From Garcia nutans (taxonomy: Eukaryota > Streptophyta > Magnoliopsida > Malpighiales > Euphorbiaceae), in NCBI GenBank assembly GCA_947685225.1, contig CANTUV010000004.1, forward strand, positions 14,291,001 through 14,355,000: DNA of 64,000 nt, written 5' to 3'. The notes under the pieces are model-generated. The model had not been told where the DNA came from and ran no database searches. It worked only from the letters and a program-made list of their open reading frames with translations. Positions 1-10,234 of the stretch are shown here, piece after piece. The translations under genes and the position numbers were made by a program. Position 1 is the stretch's first letter, and the number at the start of each line of letters is the position of its first letter.

Positions 1-941
1 ATGTGATTCATATAGAAGTCGAAGTGTATGTTGATGATATGATGGTGAAGTCAGACACAAGGGAACAACACTTCCAAAACCTAGAATTATTCTTCGAGAG
101 AGTAGTGAAGTATAAGCTAAGGTTAAACCCGAAGAAGTGTGTTTGGGGTTATCTCAGGCAAGTTGTTGGGATATGTGATTGGTCCAAATGGCATTAAGAT
201 TAACCCTGACAAGGTTAAGGCGATCAAGGATATGCTAGCCCCTAAGACAGAGAGAGAAGTTTGAGGGTTTATTGGCAGATTATAGTACATTAGTAGGTTT
301 ATAGCAAAGCTCACCACAATATGTGAACCTATCTTCAAATTGCTTAAAAGAATCAGCCAGTCATATGGAATGAAGAGTGTCAAAAGGCCTTTGAGAGCAT
401 AAAGTAGTATCTACTAAATCCACTTGTTTTGAAACCACCTAAACCCGATAAACCCTTGTTACTATACTTAGCAGTAGAAGAAGAGTCAATAGGAGCCATG
501 CTAGCCCAAGCAGATGAATCATGGATTGAGCACGCAGTCTATTATTTGAGTAGAAAGCTCCTACCTTATGAAATCAAGTATAGTATCATTGAAAAGACCT
601 GTATAGTTGTGGTTTGGTCTTTTAAGAAGTTGCAGCATTACTTTCAATCTTATAGTGTGCAAGCAATTTCCAAGTTGGATTCGGTAAAGTACTTAAGGGA
701 GACACCCTCTTTGATCGAGAAGCATGGGCGATGGCTAATAATATTGGAAGAATGTGAGATTGAGTATGCAACCAGGAAAACAATCAAAGGCAGAGCGGTG
801 GCAGAATTCATGGCCCAACAACCATTACCAGATAGCAAAGAGGTAATCTTGGAATTTCCTGATGAACATTCAGAAGCCATAGAAGTACAAGGATGGAAAA
901 TGTATTTTGACGGAGTAGTGAATAGGAAAGGAGCAGGTTGA
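1..941 (+). pseudogene. pol: Tat1 pol: reverse transcriptase (3' part) and RNase H
   Basis: This piece copied element RNA into DNA and removed the RNA strand. Frame 3 opens with the RT catalytic motif YVDD (about 27-41) followed by the thumb motif LNPKKC. A frameshift near 165 moves the connection domain (GPNGIKINPDKVKAIKDM) into another frame, and stops interrupt it near 261-290. From 429 a 170-residue reading frame carries Ty3-type RNase H (PLLLYLAVEEESIGAMLAQ, then YYLSRKLLPYE). Near 895-940 it starts a second RNase H-like domain (MYFDGVVNRKGAG) that is cut by a TGA. The double RNase H is the main reason for the Tat assignment. The upstream RT fingers are outside the window. Confidence 0.85.
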
Positions 942-2623
942 GGAGTCATACTAGAATCACCTGAAGGGGAGCTTATCCCTTTAGCCAATAAGTTGAAGTT
1001 CAGGGCAACTAATAATATGGTGGAGTATGAAGCAAGTATTTTTGGTTTGGAAACCTTGATGATTATGAAGGTGGATAAGGTGTAAGTCTTTGGCGTTTTA
1101 TTGCTAGTAGTTTTCTAGTAAATGGAGAGTGGGAGTTAAAAGAAGAGAAGCTAAAACCATACCACCATTACTTGACCATAATGAAGAAGAACTTTAAGGA
1201 GTGCAGGTTTATACACCTACCAAGAGAAGAAAACCAGATGGCTGATGCCCTAACCACATTAGCTTCGGTATGGGAAAAACCTATCAACTTATTCCTTAAG
1301 CCTCTAATTTTGACCAGTTCATAAACTCCTTCCTATGAATATGAGATAATCATGGAAACTGATACAAACCATGATGCATGGTATGACACTATAAGACGGT
1401 TTTTGGAGGAGAAGGAATACCCGTTGGGGGCAACAAAGAAAGAATGAAGAGCCATAAGACGATGGTCCTTACAATACATCAGCTTTCATGGAGAGTTATA
1501 TCGAAGATGGCCTGATGGGGTGCACTTGAGATGCTTGAGGAAGCATGAAGTGGAGCATATTATGTCAAAAATACACACGGGAAGTTGCGGTCCACACATG
1601 AGTGATTTTTCCCTAGTTAAGAAGATAACTCAATAATGTTACTACTGGCTGACCATGGAGAGAGTTTGCATTGAGTTTGTGAAGAAGTGCCAGCAATGTC
1701 AGATGTATGGTAATTTGAATCACATGCCTCCTGAAGAATTTCATTCTATGTCTTCACCCTGGCCATTCGCAACTTGGGGAATTGACATTATAGGAGAGAT
1801 ACATCTGACGGCTTCAAATTGTCACCGTTTTATTGTAGTAGCAGTGGATTATTTTTCAAAGTGGGTTTAGGCTAAATCTTTCAACAAACTAGGGGCAAAG
1901 TAAATGGCTAGATTTATTGAAAAGAATCTCATTTACAGATATGGGGTCCCACACAGTGTGATATCGAACAATGGGGTATAGTTTCAAGGTATAGTTAAGG
2001 ACTTATTCTCGAAATATCAAATCCATCATCACCTATCCTCCCCTTATAGACCAAAGGCTAATGGTGCGGTAGAAGCAACAAATAAGACAACTAAACAGAT
2101 TCTGTCCAAGATGACGAAGACATACAGGGATTGGTCGGAGATGCTTCCTTTTACTTTGTGGGGATACAAAACAAGTGTATGAATGCCGACTGGAATGACA
2201 CTATTCTTTTTGGTTTATAAAATGGAGGCAGTGTTGCCAATTGAAATTGAGATCAAGTCATTAAGAGTGGTCTTAGAAGCTGAACTGCCTGAGATGAAGT
2301 GGGTAGTGAGCAGGTACACATAGTTAGCTTTACTAGAAGAGAAGAGGTTAAAAGCAATGTATCATCATCAATTGTATCAAAGGAAGATAGCCCGGGCCTA
2401 CAATAGAAGGGTTAAGATCAAAAAGTTCAGAGTCGGCAACTTAGTGTTGAAGCAATGTAAACCTAATGTATTTGATCCAAGAGGGAAATTTAGTCCTAGT
2501 TGGGAAGGACCATATATTGTGAAACAAGTCATGAACAAGGGTGCAGTCAAGTTATCAGACATGGACGGGAATGAGTTTAGTGAACCAGTGAACATTGACA
2601 GGTTGAAGAGGTTTTATGTATAA
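942..2623 (+). pseudogene. pol: Tat1 pol: second RNase H-like domain remainder and integrase
   Basis: The second RNase H-like domain continues to about 1300 with several stops. Integrase follows. Its zinc-binding part shows two histidines (EHIMSKIHTGSCGPH, about 1552-1600) and CQQC near 1690. The catalytic core shows the first aspartate in GIDIIGE (about 1780), then VDYFSKWV ending in a stop at 1868. The second aspartate position reads SNNGV near 1967, so it appears changed to Asn. The Glu lies in VEATNKTTKQI near 2070. The C-terminal DNA-binding part (2357-2623) is open and ends in the typical VNIDRLKRFYV. There are many stops, so it is inactive. No chromodomain follows, unlike the chromoviruses in this window. 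Confidence 0.85.
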
Positions 2624-2632
2624 AAAAAAGAG

Positions 2633-2790
2633 CTCGCTAGGTTGAAAATCCAAAAGGGAGGCCTAGGCAAAAGTTAGAGCAATCCACTAGTTTCTAAAAC
2701 CCAAAAGGGCGGGCTAGCCAATATTTAGGGCTAAGCAAGAGAAAATTGTCAATTAGAAAACCCGAAAGGGCTAGTTGGCAATAGGAGTAA
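2633..2790 (+). repeat. Tat1 3'-UTR short tandem repeats, block 1
   Basis: About three degenerate units of 50-60 bp follow the pol stop within 10 bases. Each unit has a GTTGAAAA-type start, then CCNAAAGGG, then a GGCAA-type end. The same unit type reappears at 3462-3620. Tandem repeats between pol and the 3' LTR are typical of Tat elements. No coding potential is seen. Confidence 0.65.
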
Positions 2791-3461
2791 TCTTGATTAT
2801 GCTGGCTTTATGTTTGGTTGTTCCCCAATTTAATAAAACAGAATTAATATTAAAATTATTCTATGTGCACTGTTTTAAGTATTTGACCAGATATGGTTAA
2901 AACAAATAAACACAATAGTGAAAGGTGATGACAAATTTTAAAAGGAAAAGAAACATCTCTTATTATTGTTTTCATTATTTTTATATCCTAACAATATTCT
3001 TTCTAAAGAAAGTGACAAATGTAAAATCTATGGCAGATGATAAGTGTAGCATGCAGGCCAGCTTTGCCTCAACCGATCCAAGTAAGCTTCAGTCAAGCGA
3101 GGCATGTCCAAATCAAGAGTAAAATCGGAACCTCGAGGCTCAGCTCCATACTAACGGTCAAGCCAGTGAGGATCATAGCAAGTACCTTGACAAAGAGTAG
3201 CGAGAGGAACATACATCAAATATGTATGAATGGTAATATGAGAAATCTTCCACCAAGGTACTAACTGATGGATGTTGACTGCAGCGCATGAGTGGATCCA
3301 ATCAACCCAGTCGACATATGAAGAAGCAGAGTGGAGTAGTTTCCTAGCAGAGTGATGTCACGGCAGATATCTAGCAAAATCCATAGATGGAGTGTCAAGC
3401 AAGCAGAGACGCTCCTGAATCCAAATCTATAAGTATAAGAAAAGAATTAAAAAAAATATTT
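2791..3461 (+). other. Tat1 3' non-coding spacer
   Basis: This stretch lies between two blocks of related short repeats. It holds only short open frames (65 and 75 codons) with no recognisable motif and no similarity I can name. I treat it as part of the untranslated 3' region of Tat1. A small A+T-rich patch at about 2820-3030 is the only compositional feature. Confidence 0.5.
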
Positions 3462-3620
3462 GCTAAGTTGAAAACCCGCAAAGGCAGCTTAGGCAAAAAT
3501 TAAGGCGGCTCGCTAGTTTCGAAAACTTGCAAGGGCGGACTAGGCAAAAATTAGAGTAATAAGAAAAAGGAGCCTAAATTGAAAACCTAAAAGGGTAGTT
3601 TAGGCAATTATCTGAAGTAG
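3462..3620 (+). repeat. Tat1 3'-UTR short tandem repeats, block 2
   Basis: Three more units of the type seen at 2633-2790 occur here (GTTGAAAACCCGCAAAGG, then GGCAAAAATTA, with degenerate copies after). The unit holds complementary CC and GGG tracts that could pair in RNA. The two blocks bracket about 670 bp of unique sequence, which suggests one ancestral array split by an insertion or local decay. Confidence 0.65.
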
Positions 3621-4215
3621 CAACAGACTCCCGACTAATCTCCTTGACAATCCTAATTTAAGTTGGTCCAGTCTAACTAAAGTCTCAGCTAAGATCACGG
3701 GTATCGGCGATAAGCCTCCTTCTATTTAGTCCATGATATACAATACTCATGGATCGATATCACCATTGGATGAAACAAGCAAGAATTGGCCAAGCAAGCA
3801 TAGATAAAGCATACGTCCCCATGTCTTGGTAGGAGCCAAATGAGAAATGCAAAAGTCAATTAAGGGACCAAGCAAAATTTTCTCACCTCTCGTCAACTAT
3901 AGAACTTCGGGCTTTGAAAGTTGAAACAACATTGGTTTTGGAAATCAATACAGGCAACGCCATTGGTTGATTACTTAGATATCCAAGAATGGCCTCAAAC
4001 TCTTCAATCATGGGACATATCTCAAAGTCATTTATCTTAAATGTCCTAGAATTCACATTCCAAAAGGAAACCATGGCATGTAAAAAAGAATGGTCTAATT
4101 TAATATTTTGAAAATACTTCAAAATATTGATTTTAGACCAAGATATTTGTTCTCAATGAATGGCTTTCATAGTTTGAAATAAACCTTTTATTTTCTTCAA
4201 ATTGAGTTCTGTCAT
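3620..4215 (-). pseudogene. Antisense DUF7745-like gene remnant inside Tat1
   Basis: On the minus strand an ATG at 4215 starts MTELNLKKIKGLF, and a stop occurs about 20 codons later (near 4155). The frame then reads on as LKYFQNIKLDHSFLHAMVSF, followed by NDFEICPMIEEFEAILGYL (3883-4122). This resembles the N-terminal part of plant DUF7745 proteins (W/F-x-P motif and PTxEEFxxxLG pattern). Beyond a stop at 3883 further similar residues appear (LSPIPVILAETLVRLDQLK near 3680), again with stops. I infer one decayed gene. Its molecular role is unknown; such proteins are common in plant repeats. A TATA box and CCAAT box sit about 105-125 bp upstream of the ATG. The gene name is from motif memory, not a search. 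Confidence 0.55.
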
Positions 4216-4320
4216 TGTTGAATGTTGAAGGAAAATTAAATTTGTTAAAAGGAATTTTGATGCTGAAATTGAAAATTTGTGGAAAATTTCCTGGATTCTG
4301 TATGGAGCATGGAAAGAAGA

Positions 4321-4340
4321 TTTATATAGGGTGATTGGCC
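4321..4340 (-). promoter_or_regulatory. TATA box and CCAAT box of the antisense DUF7745-like gene
   Basis: The minus strand reads GGCCAATCAC, then CCTATATAAA directly after. This gives a CCAAT-type element next to a good plant TATA box. The TATA box lies about 107 bp before the ATG at 4215, a normal leader-plus-start distance for plants. It supports independent antisense transcription, at least in the ancestor. Confidence 0.55.
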
Positions 4341-4396
4341 ATACCAAGTTGACAAGGAATGGCTTGAGACCGAGACGCACAAGGATAGGAAATCAA

Positions 4397-4634
4397 CGAT
4401 GAAAAAGTTTTGAGTTGCCGCGTTGCCTTTGATTTTGTGAATCAGTGCTACTATGGAATTCTGAATTATGAGAGGAAGGACCAATGATTGTACTGTAGTA
4501 ATAAAAATATAATAAAAAATTAAAAGCCAAAAGTTGCAATAAAGTGTAAATTATAATTATAATTATAATTATCATTGTTATTATTATTATTATTATTAAT
4601 ATAATATTTTCTTAATTAATACAATAATGATTGA
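4397..4634. other. Spacer between the two antisense genes
   Basis: This A+T-rich spacer includes an ATTATAATT-type run and ATT/TTA microsatellites at about 4550-4605. It holds no coding frame with a recognisable motif. It would serve as the 3' flank of the PMD gene and the 5' flank of the DUF7745-like gene on the minus strand. Confidence 0.5.
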
Positions 4635-7050
4635 TCACTGAGAAGGAGGTGGTGGATCATGATCAAACGAAGCTCTGAAAAAATCATCGTATGTTGGAGG
4701 AGGAGGCATATCATTTATCCTGAGTCCACCAGAAGAAGGAGCACCTAAACCTCTATTACCCTGGAATTCAAATCTGAAACGGTCCTCATCCAAAGTAGAT
4801 AAAGTAATCTCATGATCATCAGTTTGGGGTCCCCTAGAAGACGAAGCACCAGGATCCCTCATTCCCTGGAACTGGAAGTCTAGAAAGTCTTCCTCTGACT
4901 GATGATACAATTTTTTAAAATGGGCAACTTGTTGGCAACTAGCAGCTAACTCTTCTTGCAGTTTCTTATTTTGTTCCTCATGCATCCGCTGTGAGTCAGA
5001 AAGGAAAGGGTAAGAGCATATATAATCATGCACGCATGTAGCATAAATCATTATGGAACAGGATAACCTACCAGATAACTTATATCAATGCCTTGTGGAT
5101 GAGATAGAATCTCCAGTTGATAAGAATGAGCAAATGGAGGAGTAGCAGAGGAAGGTCCAGCCTGATGACCAAATGAGCCAGTAGCCTGTAATAATCATTA
5201 AAATAGTCAAAACAAGTTAAGAAAGGAGTAATTGCAGTGGCAGAATGGTAAAAGTTTACTTGAGAGGAGCTAGCTCCAGGATGCGGGACGGACCCTCCTC
5301 CCTCTCTGTGATACTTCTCTTCATCCTCATCTTCCTTAGGAATTTCTCGGATGCCAATAGGAGATACATCAAAGTTCAAGAGCCCTACTAGAATAATATG
5401 GGTATATGATGCACCCAGTGGGTAGAGAAAGGTTTCAACATCATAACCGTGCCGAGCTAACTAACACGCATTATTCGGCATTGATACAGTGTTTAAAGTA
5501 TAATCTGGGCAATTCATCGGGATCCTCCATGATTCGGGACCAAGGAACCACTCATACACTCTCTCCCCGAGAAATAAGCCACTAGACATAGGGCCAGCAA
5601 TGACTCGGTGGGTATGCTGAAAAGGCAGTACGACATTCATGGAAGAAGTCCAGTTCATCCGCTCTTTCGTATTCCACCAAGCCAAATTGATCTACAGAAT
5701 GACATAAAGTAAGTAAACTTTTTACATAAATTTTAAAATATACTAATATTATTTTACCTAGCCCTAGGTTAAGCAATTTAAGAGATAGCGCTGGGTGTAC
5801 ACATGGTGAGAATCAGGAACTGCTACACAATCTGACAACCAAAAATTCAACCTTGGATACCCGACTCTCTCTCGAGAAATGCCAGGCACCCTCACAAGAT
5901 TATACTCATATGCCCATACCTGCAATAACAATAAAAATCAAATTCATACAAGTATAAGCATGGAATTGACAATGGTGGAGGAAGAGTACCTCGACAACCA
6001 CCATGAAACCAACGAAAGACTTCTTATTCCTACAAATCTTGTCTAGTCCATGATAGAGACAAGCAAGGCTAGCTTCACCCCAGCCGTAAAGTGGTACCAT
6101 ACTCATATTAGTAAGGGCCCTCAACATAGACAGATGGATGGCAGACTCGGTGCTGCATAAAATGGTCGACCCAAGTAAATACAGTAAAAATGCTCGAGCA
6201 TATTGTTTTATTATTTCTCTATGAACTTGTCCATCATAGTTCATCCAATAACTATGAATTGGCTCAATTTTTATCTTGAAGGGCTCTTTTAATGATGGTT
6301 CCATACCAATTAATTGTTGAATCTCTTCGTGTGTCAGAATATCATTGGTAAGAGAAACTGGAAGGCTATAGTATTAGTTACCAGTTATGGTTGTATAATC
6401 AATTGGGCCAATGGTCATCTATCCTACAGATAAGTAAAAAGTATGGGTCGTGTCCATCCACCACTCTAACAATGCTTGAACTACACTCCTGTCTATCGGA
6501 CATCCCCTCAGATGGTAATTGCAAGATGAAGCTTTCAAAATTGCACTCTCGGACAATCCGTTTTACCTGAGAGGGTGCTACATCATATCATTGTTGGGTT
6601 TATAGACATATCCTCCACCCCAGACAACACAGCGATCATGCTAACACGGAGCTAGGTAAGTCAACACGAGGTAAGAATATCATCCTACCAATACCACTAA
6701 TTCATAGCCTAAACTTACTCATTATTTTCTATTTTTATTTATTTATTTATTTATCAAATTCTTAATAATAGTTCACTAATTAATTTATTTTTTCTAATCT
6801 TTAGTACTATTAATAATTAAAATTTAAAAAACTAAAAACCTAATAGTAAAATGAAAAAATAAAATGAAATAGATTGATGAATACATATTTGTGCTATTAA
6901 AATATTAAGTTGTTACTTTAGTTTTCTGATTTGAACTGCGATGAAGTTGCATCCCAGCTAGTAGACTTACAGTTTTTCATACGGTCGAATAAATTCCAAC
7001 AACTCAGCATTGAATCGAGGACCAGATCTTGAAGCATGCATTCTCTTCAT
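4635..7050 (-). pseudogene. Antisense plant mobile domain (PMD / aminotransferase-like) gene inside Tat1
   Basis: This is a multi-exon minus-strand gene. Splice sites let me place exons at 7050-6971 (ATG at 7050), one ending at 5990, then 5919-5758, 5691-5260, 5185-5072 and 4988-4635. Donors are GT (GTAAGT after exon 1) and acceptors AG; the last four joins are all phase 0 and introns are 66-83 bp. The core shows YDGQVHREIIKQYARAFLLY, LLGSTILC, HLSMLRAL, YGWGEASLACLYHGLDKICR and then WAYEYNL, characteristic of the PMD family (MAIN/MAIL and transposon relatives). The last exon is a coiled-coil-like segment (MHEEQNKKLQEELAAS) with a proline-rich tail. Stops occur near 6425 (LSVG*MTIG), at the end of exon 3 and in exon 4 (after PNNAC), so it is now broken. 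PMD proteins act in silencing in plants; the role inside a retroelement is unknown. Confidence 0.8.
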
Positions 7051-7150
7051 TTGTTGCTCTCTCAAACTATCTGCTCTCAAGCTCTCAATGTAAGTATAAC
7101 TGAAAGTATAATTGAATGAAAGTGTGAGTGAGAATTGGTGAGTGCCAAGG

Positions 7151-7160
7151 TTTATATAGA
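7151..7160 (-). promoter_or_regulatory. TATA box of the antisense PMD gene
   Basis: The minus strand reads TCTATATAAA here, about 100 bp before the ATG at 7050. The sequence and spacing match the TATA box of the second antisense gene (4321-4330), so both genes seem to have their own promoters within Tat1. Confidence 0.55.
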
Positions 7161-7189
7161 CAAAGGATGAAGGAAAAGACAAATGCAAA

Positions 7190-7477
7190 AGAGGAAACAG
7201 TAATTTAAGTGATATAAAAAAAACTCACTATTTGTGAATAGTGAGCAAATATTGATAAACAATGTCTAAATAGTAAGTTCAATTAAGCAATTCAATTATT
7301 TAGCTATTTGCATGTATAAAAATATTTTTTATACTTTTAAAATATTTTTACACACAGGGGGAAAGGGGATATAGGTATGGTAAAAAATAGCTAAATTTTT
7401 GGAATCATTTTTTTTTTGATAAAAAATAGCTAAAATACTAACTACAATCATTTTTTACAGATGACCAAATTATTTTT
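7190..7477. other. Spacer between the antisense PMD promoter and the minisatellite
   Basis: This is an A+T-rich stretch without coding signal. Two copies of an AAAAAATAGCTAAA-type motif occur near 7382 and 7421. It probably holds upstream promoter sequence of the PMD gene and 3' non-coding Tat1 sequence. Confidence 0.4.
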
Positions 7478-8095
7478 AAGTCCAAAACTTACCTTGGGTC
7501 CAGAATCTAAATTATTTTTAAGTTCAGAACTTACCTCGGGTCCAAAACTCAAATTATTTTTAAGTCCAGAACTTACCTCGGGTCTAGAACCTAAATTATT
7601 TTTAAGTCCAGAACATACCCCGGGTCCAAAACCCAAATTATTTTTAAGTCCAGAACTTACCTCCGGGTCTAGAACCCAAATTAGTTTTTAAGTCCAGAAC
7701 TTACTTTGGGTCTAGAACTCCAAATTATTTTTTAAGTCCATAACTTACCTTGGGTCAAGAACCTAAATTATTTTTTAAGTCTAGAACTTATCCTGGGTCC
7801 AAAACCCAAATTATTTTTAAGTCTAGAACTTACCTCGGGTCCAGAATCCAAATTATTTTTTAAGTCCAAAACTTACTCGGGTCTAGAACCCAAATTATTT
7901 TTAAGTCCAGAACTTACACCGGGTCCAGAACCCAAATTATTTTAAGTCCAAAACTTACCTCGGGTCCAGAACCCAAATTATTTTTAAAATTCATAACTTA
8001 TTTTGGGTCCAGAACCCAAATTATTTTTAAGTCCAGAACTTACCCCGGATCCAGAACCTAAATTATTCTTGAGTCTAGAAATCAAACCAACCTTG
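7478..8095 (+). repeat. 42-bp minisatellite, about 14.5 units, in the Tat1 3' region
   Basis: Units start with AAGTCCAGAACTTACC, continue with a CGGGTCC-type core and end AAATTATTTTT. Most are 41-44 bp and differ by a few substitutions. Because 42 is a multiple of three, repeat-peptide open frames appear on both strands (SPELTSGPKPKLFL-like on plus, GLKNNL-like on minus). They break where unit length shifts, so I do not call them genes. Arrays next to the 3' LTR are common in Tat elements. Confidence 0.9.
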
Positions 8096-8177
8096 GGTAC
8101 AAAGTCCAGTCTGGCTCTAAATCCAGTAAAAAATCACATTGTTTTTCGCTCTCTTTTATTGTAGTGTCAGATCGTTC

Positions 8178-8192
8178 AAGCAGGGGGCAAAC
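8178..8192 (+). promoter_or_regulatory. Tat1 polypurine tract
   Basis: AAGCAGGGGGCAAAC lies immediately before the LTR start TGTAGATCC. A G-run followed by CAAAC before TGT is the usual plus-strand priming site in Tat elements. It fixes 8193 as the LTR start and shows that this LTR is a 3' LTR. Confidence 0.8.
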
Positions 8193-8399
8193 TGTAGATC
8201 CTTAATTTTTGATCCAATCCAGTCCAAAGAATTTAAAACAGTCTGAAATAATTTTTTTGTGGTATAAATTATTTATTTTACTTAATATTTATTAATTATT
8301 TTATTTATCATTTATTTATAAATATTTATTATTTATTATTTATTTTAATATTTATTTAACTTTTCATTTATTATATATATATAAATAAAAAATAAAAAA

Positions 8400-8625
8400 T
8401 TGACGATAGGAGAATCGGCGACGAAAGTCGCTGGCGATGAATTGGCCACAGGCCAATTCCCCCAAGTTTTGCCTGCGGTGAATTGGCCATGGGCTGCAGG
8501 CAAAACCTGTGATGAAACTGCGCCCCACGTGCAATTTTGCCCGAGTCCAGCCCGTAGCTCGCTCCCAGCTCGCCCAGCACCAATTTCGCCCGGGCCCGCG
8601 TGCAATTCTCGCCGAAACCTTATTT
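8400..8625 (+). other. GC-rich, internally repetitive block in the Tat1 LTR
   Basis: Within an AT-rich LTR this block is rich in CG and in TTGGCC/GGCCAA palindromes, with CGCCCG and CAGCCCG motifs. Equivalent blocks lie at 14875-15000 and 62090-62280. Flanks are conserved among the three LTRs but the block itself differs strongly in length and order. Confidence 0.6.
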
Positions 8626-8877
8626 TACTTAGTTTTTGATATTATTTCCAAAATAATTTTTAATTTCCTTAACATACTAGATTTTTTTATTTTAATTATC
8701 TATAAATACCATATTAAAACACACAGAAAGGGATTTGAAGGGGATTGGCCTTTTGAGATTGGAATTTTATTCAAGAACTATTCGAATTCTTTTTTGCAAT
8801 TTATTGATAACCTTGGACTTAAAGGATCAAGAGGCAGCAAACAACAAAATAATCCATAAAAGTCAGCACACACTATC

Positions 8878-10234
8878 TGTTAGTGTATGTGCCCTAGGCC
8901 ATTTGTTTGGATCTTTATGTTATACATTCATTATTAATAAATGAGGTTTTATTATCATTATTGTTGTTTGCATGTTACACAATTTTGATATTTGTCCCTG
9001 GTTTATTATTGTTATAGAGATAAAAAAAAAATAAATAATTCTTAACCAGTATGAACATTGATTTGATGATCATCAGATGGTTATGTGTATAGTGATACAA
9101 ATCAATTTCATAAATACTTGTTAGAGAACAATGTATTGGATAGACCCATCATGAGATTACTACATGGGTTAGTGTCATAAGTAAATCTCATGATAGTTAT
9201 GTAATAATTCTTTGACTTGAGATTGTCATAGTTTCCAATATAAGGACTATTATATTTTGACATGATCAAACATTATCCGTAACTGGATAGTAATAAAGGT
9301 TATGTTCATATATGATAGAAATTATGTAGAGGATAATGAACAATCAAGATAGAATTTGTCCCTCTCTTTGAGAGAGATATCTTTTGGGCCCCTCGATAAG
9401 TGAGACTGTGAAATGCATGGCCGTGCTCAAATGAATTGATAATGTGATCAATTTCATTTGTTTTTATCAGTCTACTTGGAGATCGAGTAATCATAAGTTT
9501 GGACAATATAAGTATGACGTTGACCATGACTTATGTTCAAGCTAGATATCGTGTGACAAAGGGATTAATGCATATACTATTATTAGGCAAATTGGACATT
9601 CCTTATATTAATTGGGTAGTTGTAACGCCTTGCTAGAGGCCAATTATGACTTGTTGATTTAATAGAGATTAAATTGACTGCCAATTAATATGGGCCTATC
9701 GGGTCACACACAAGAATGCGTTTTGGGCTGGATATAATATTAATAATATTAATATTAGATATTAATATTTATTATTATTATTATTTTCGTTTTTATATAT
9801 ATATATTATTAGATAATATATTCAGAATCCTAATTAGACTTGGATTCTGAATTTGACTTTCCGTATCCAATTTTGAATTGGATTCTGGAGTGATTATATT
9901 CACTCCAGACGTTAAGTCTTCTCAGAGGTAACAATAAAAACAAAGAGGAACGAAAAAGGTAACCCTAATACGTTTTTAGAGAAAACGTTTTTCCAGCCTT
10001 CGCTGTTGCAGAGAGCTAGCACTCCAAACGGTAGCATTCGTGTGGATACGCGATAGAGGGTGTTTCGCGATCGAGGCATCTCTTCAAAACTGTGATTTTG
10101 AATCATCAACAGGTTAGTTCTTTGAACACTTTTGTCGAATTAAACGAACAGCATGGATCCTGGTGGGAAATCAGAGATCAAATATTTTTCCGCTGCATGT
10201 TTTTGTTTGCAGTGATCTCCTTAATTTCCTAACA
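8878..10234. mobile_element. Solo LTR (probably Ty1/copia), 1357 bp, TSD CTATC
   Basis: The sequence begins TGTTAGTGTATG and ends TTTCCTAACA, and is flanked on both sides by CTATC (8873-8877 and 10235-10239). No internal region, PBS or PPT is present, so it is a single LTR left by recombination or the remains of a small element. Removing it restores the Tat LTR order seen in the other two Tat LTRs. The copia assignment rests on the TGTTAG...CTAACA ends and general look only. Short open frames inside are not genes. Confidence 0.85.

Noticed and set aside
7461..7691. Repeat-protein frame in the minisatellite
   Set aside because: A period divisible by three keeps several frames open on both strands. 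The frame breaks as soon as unit length changes.
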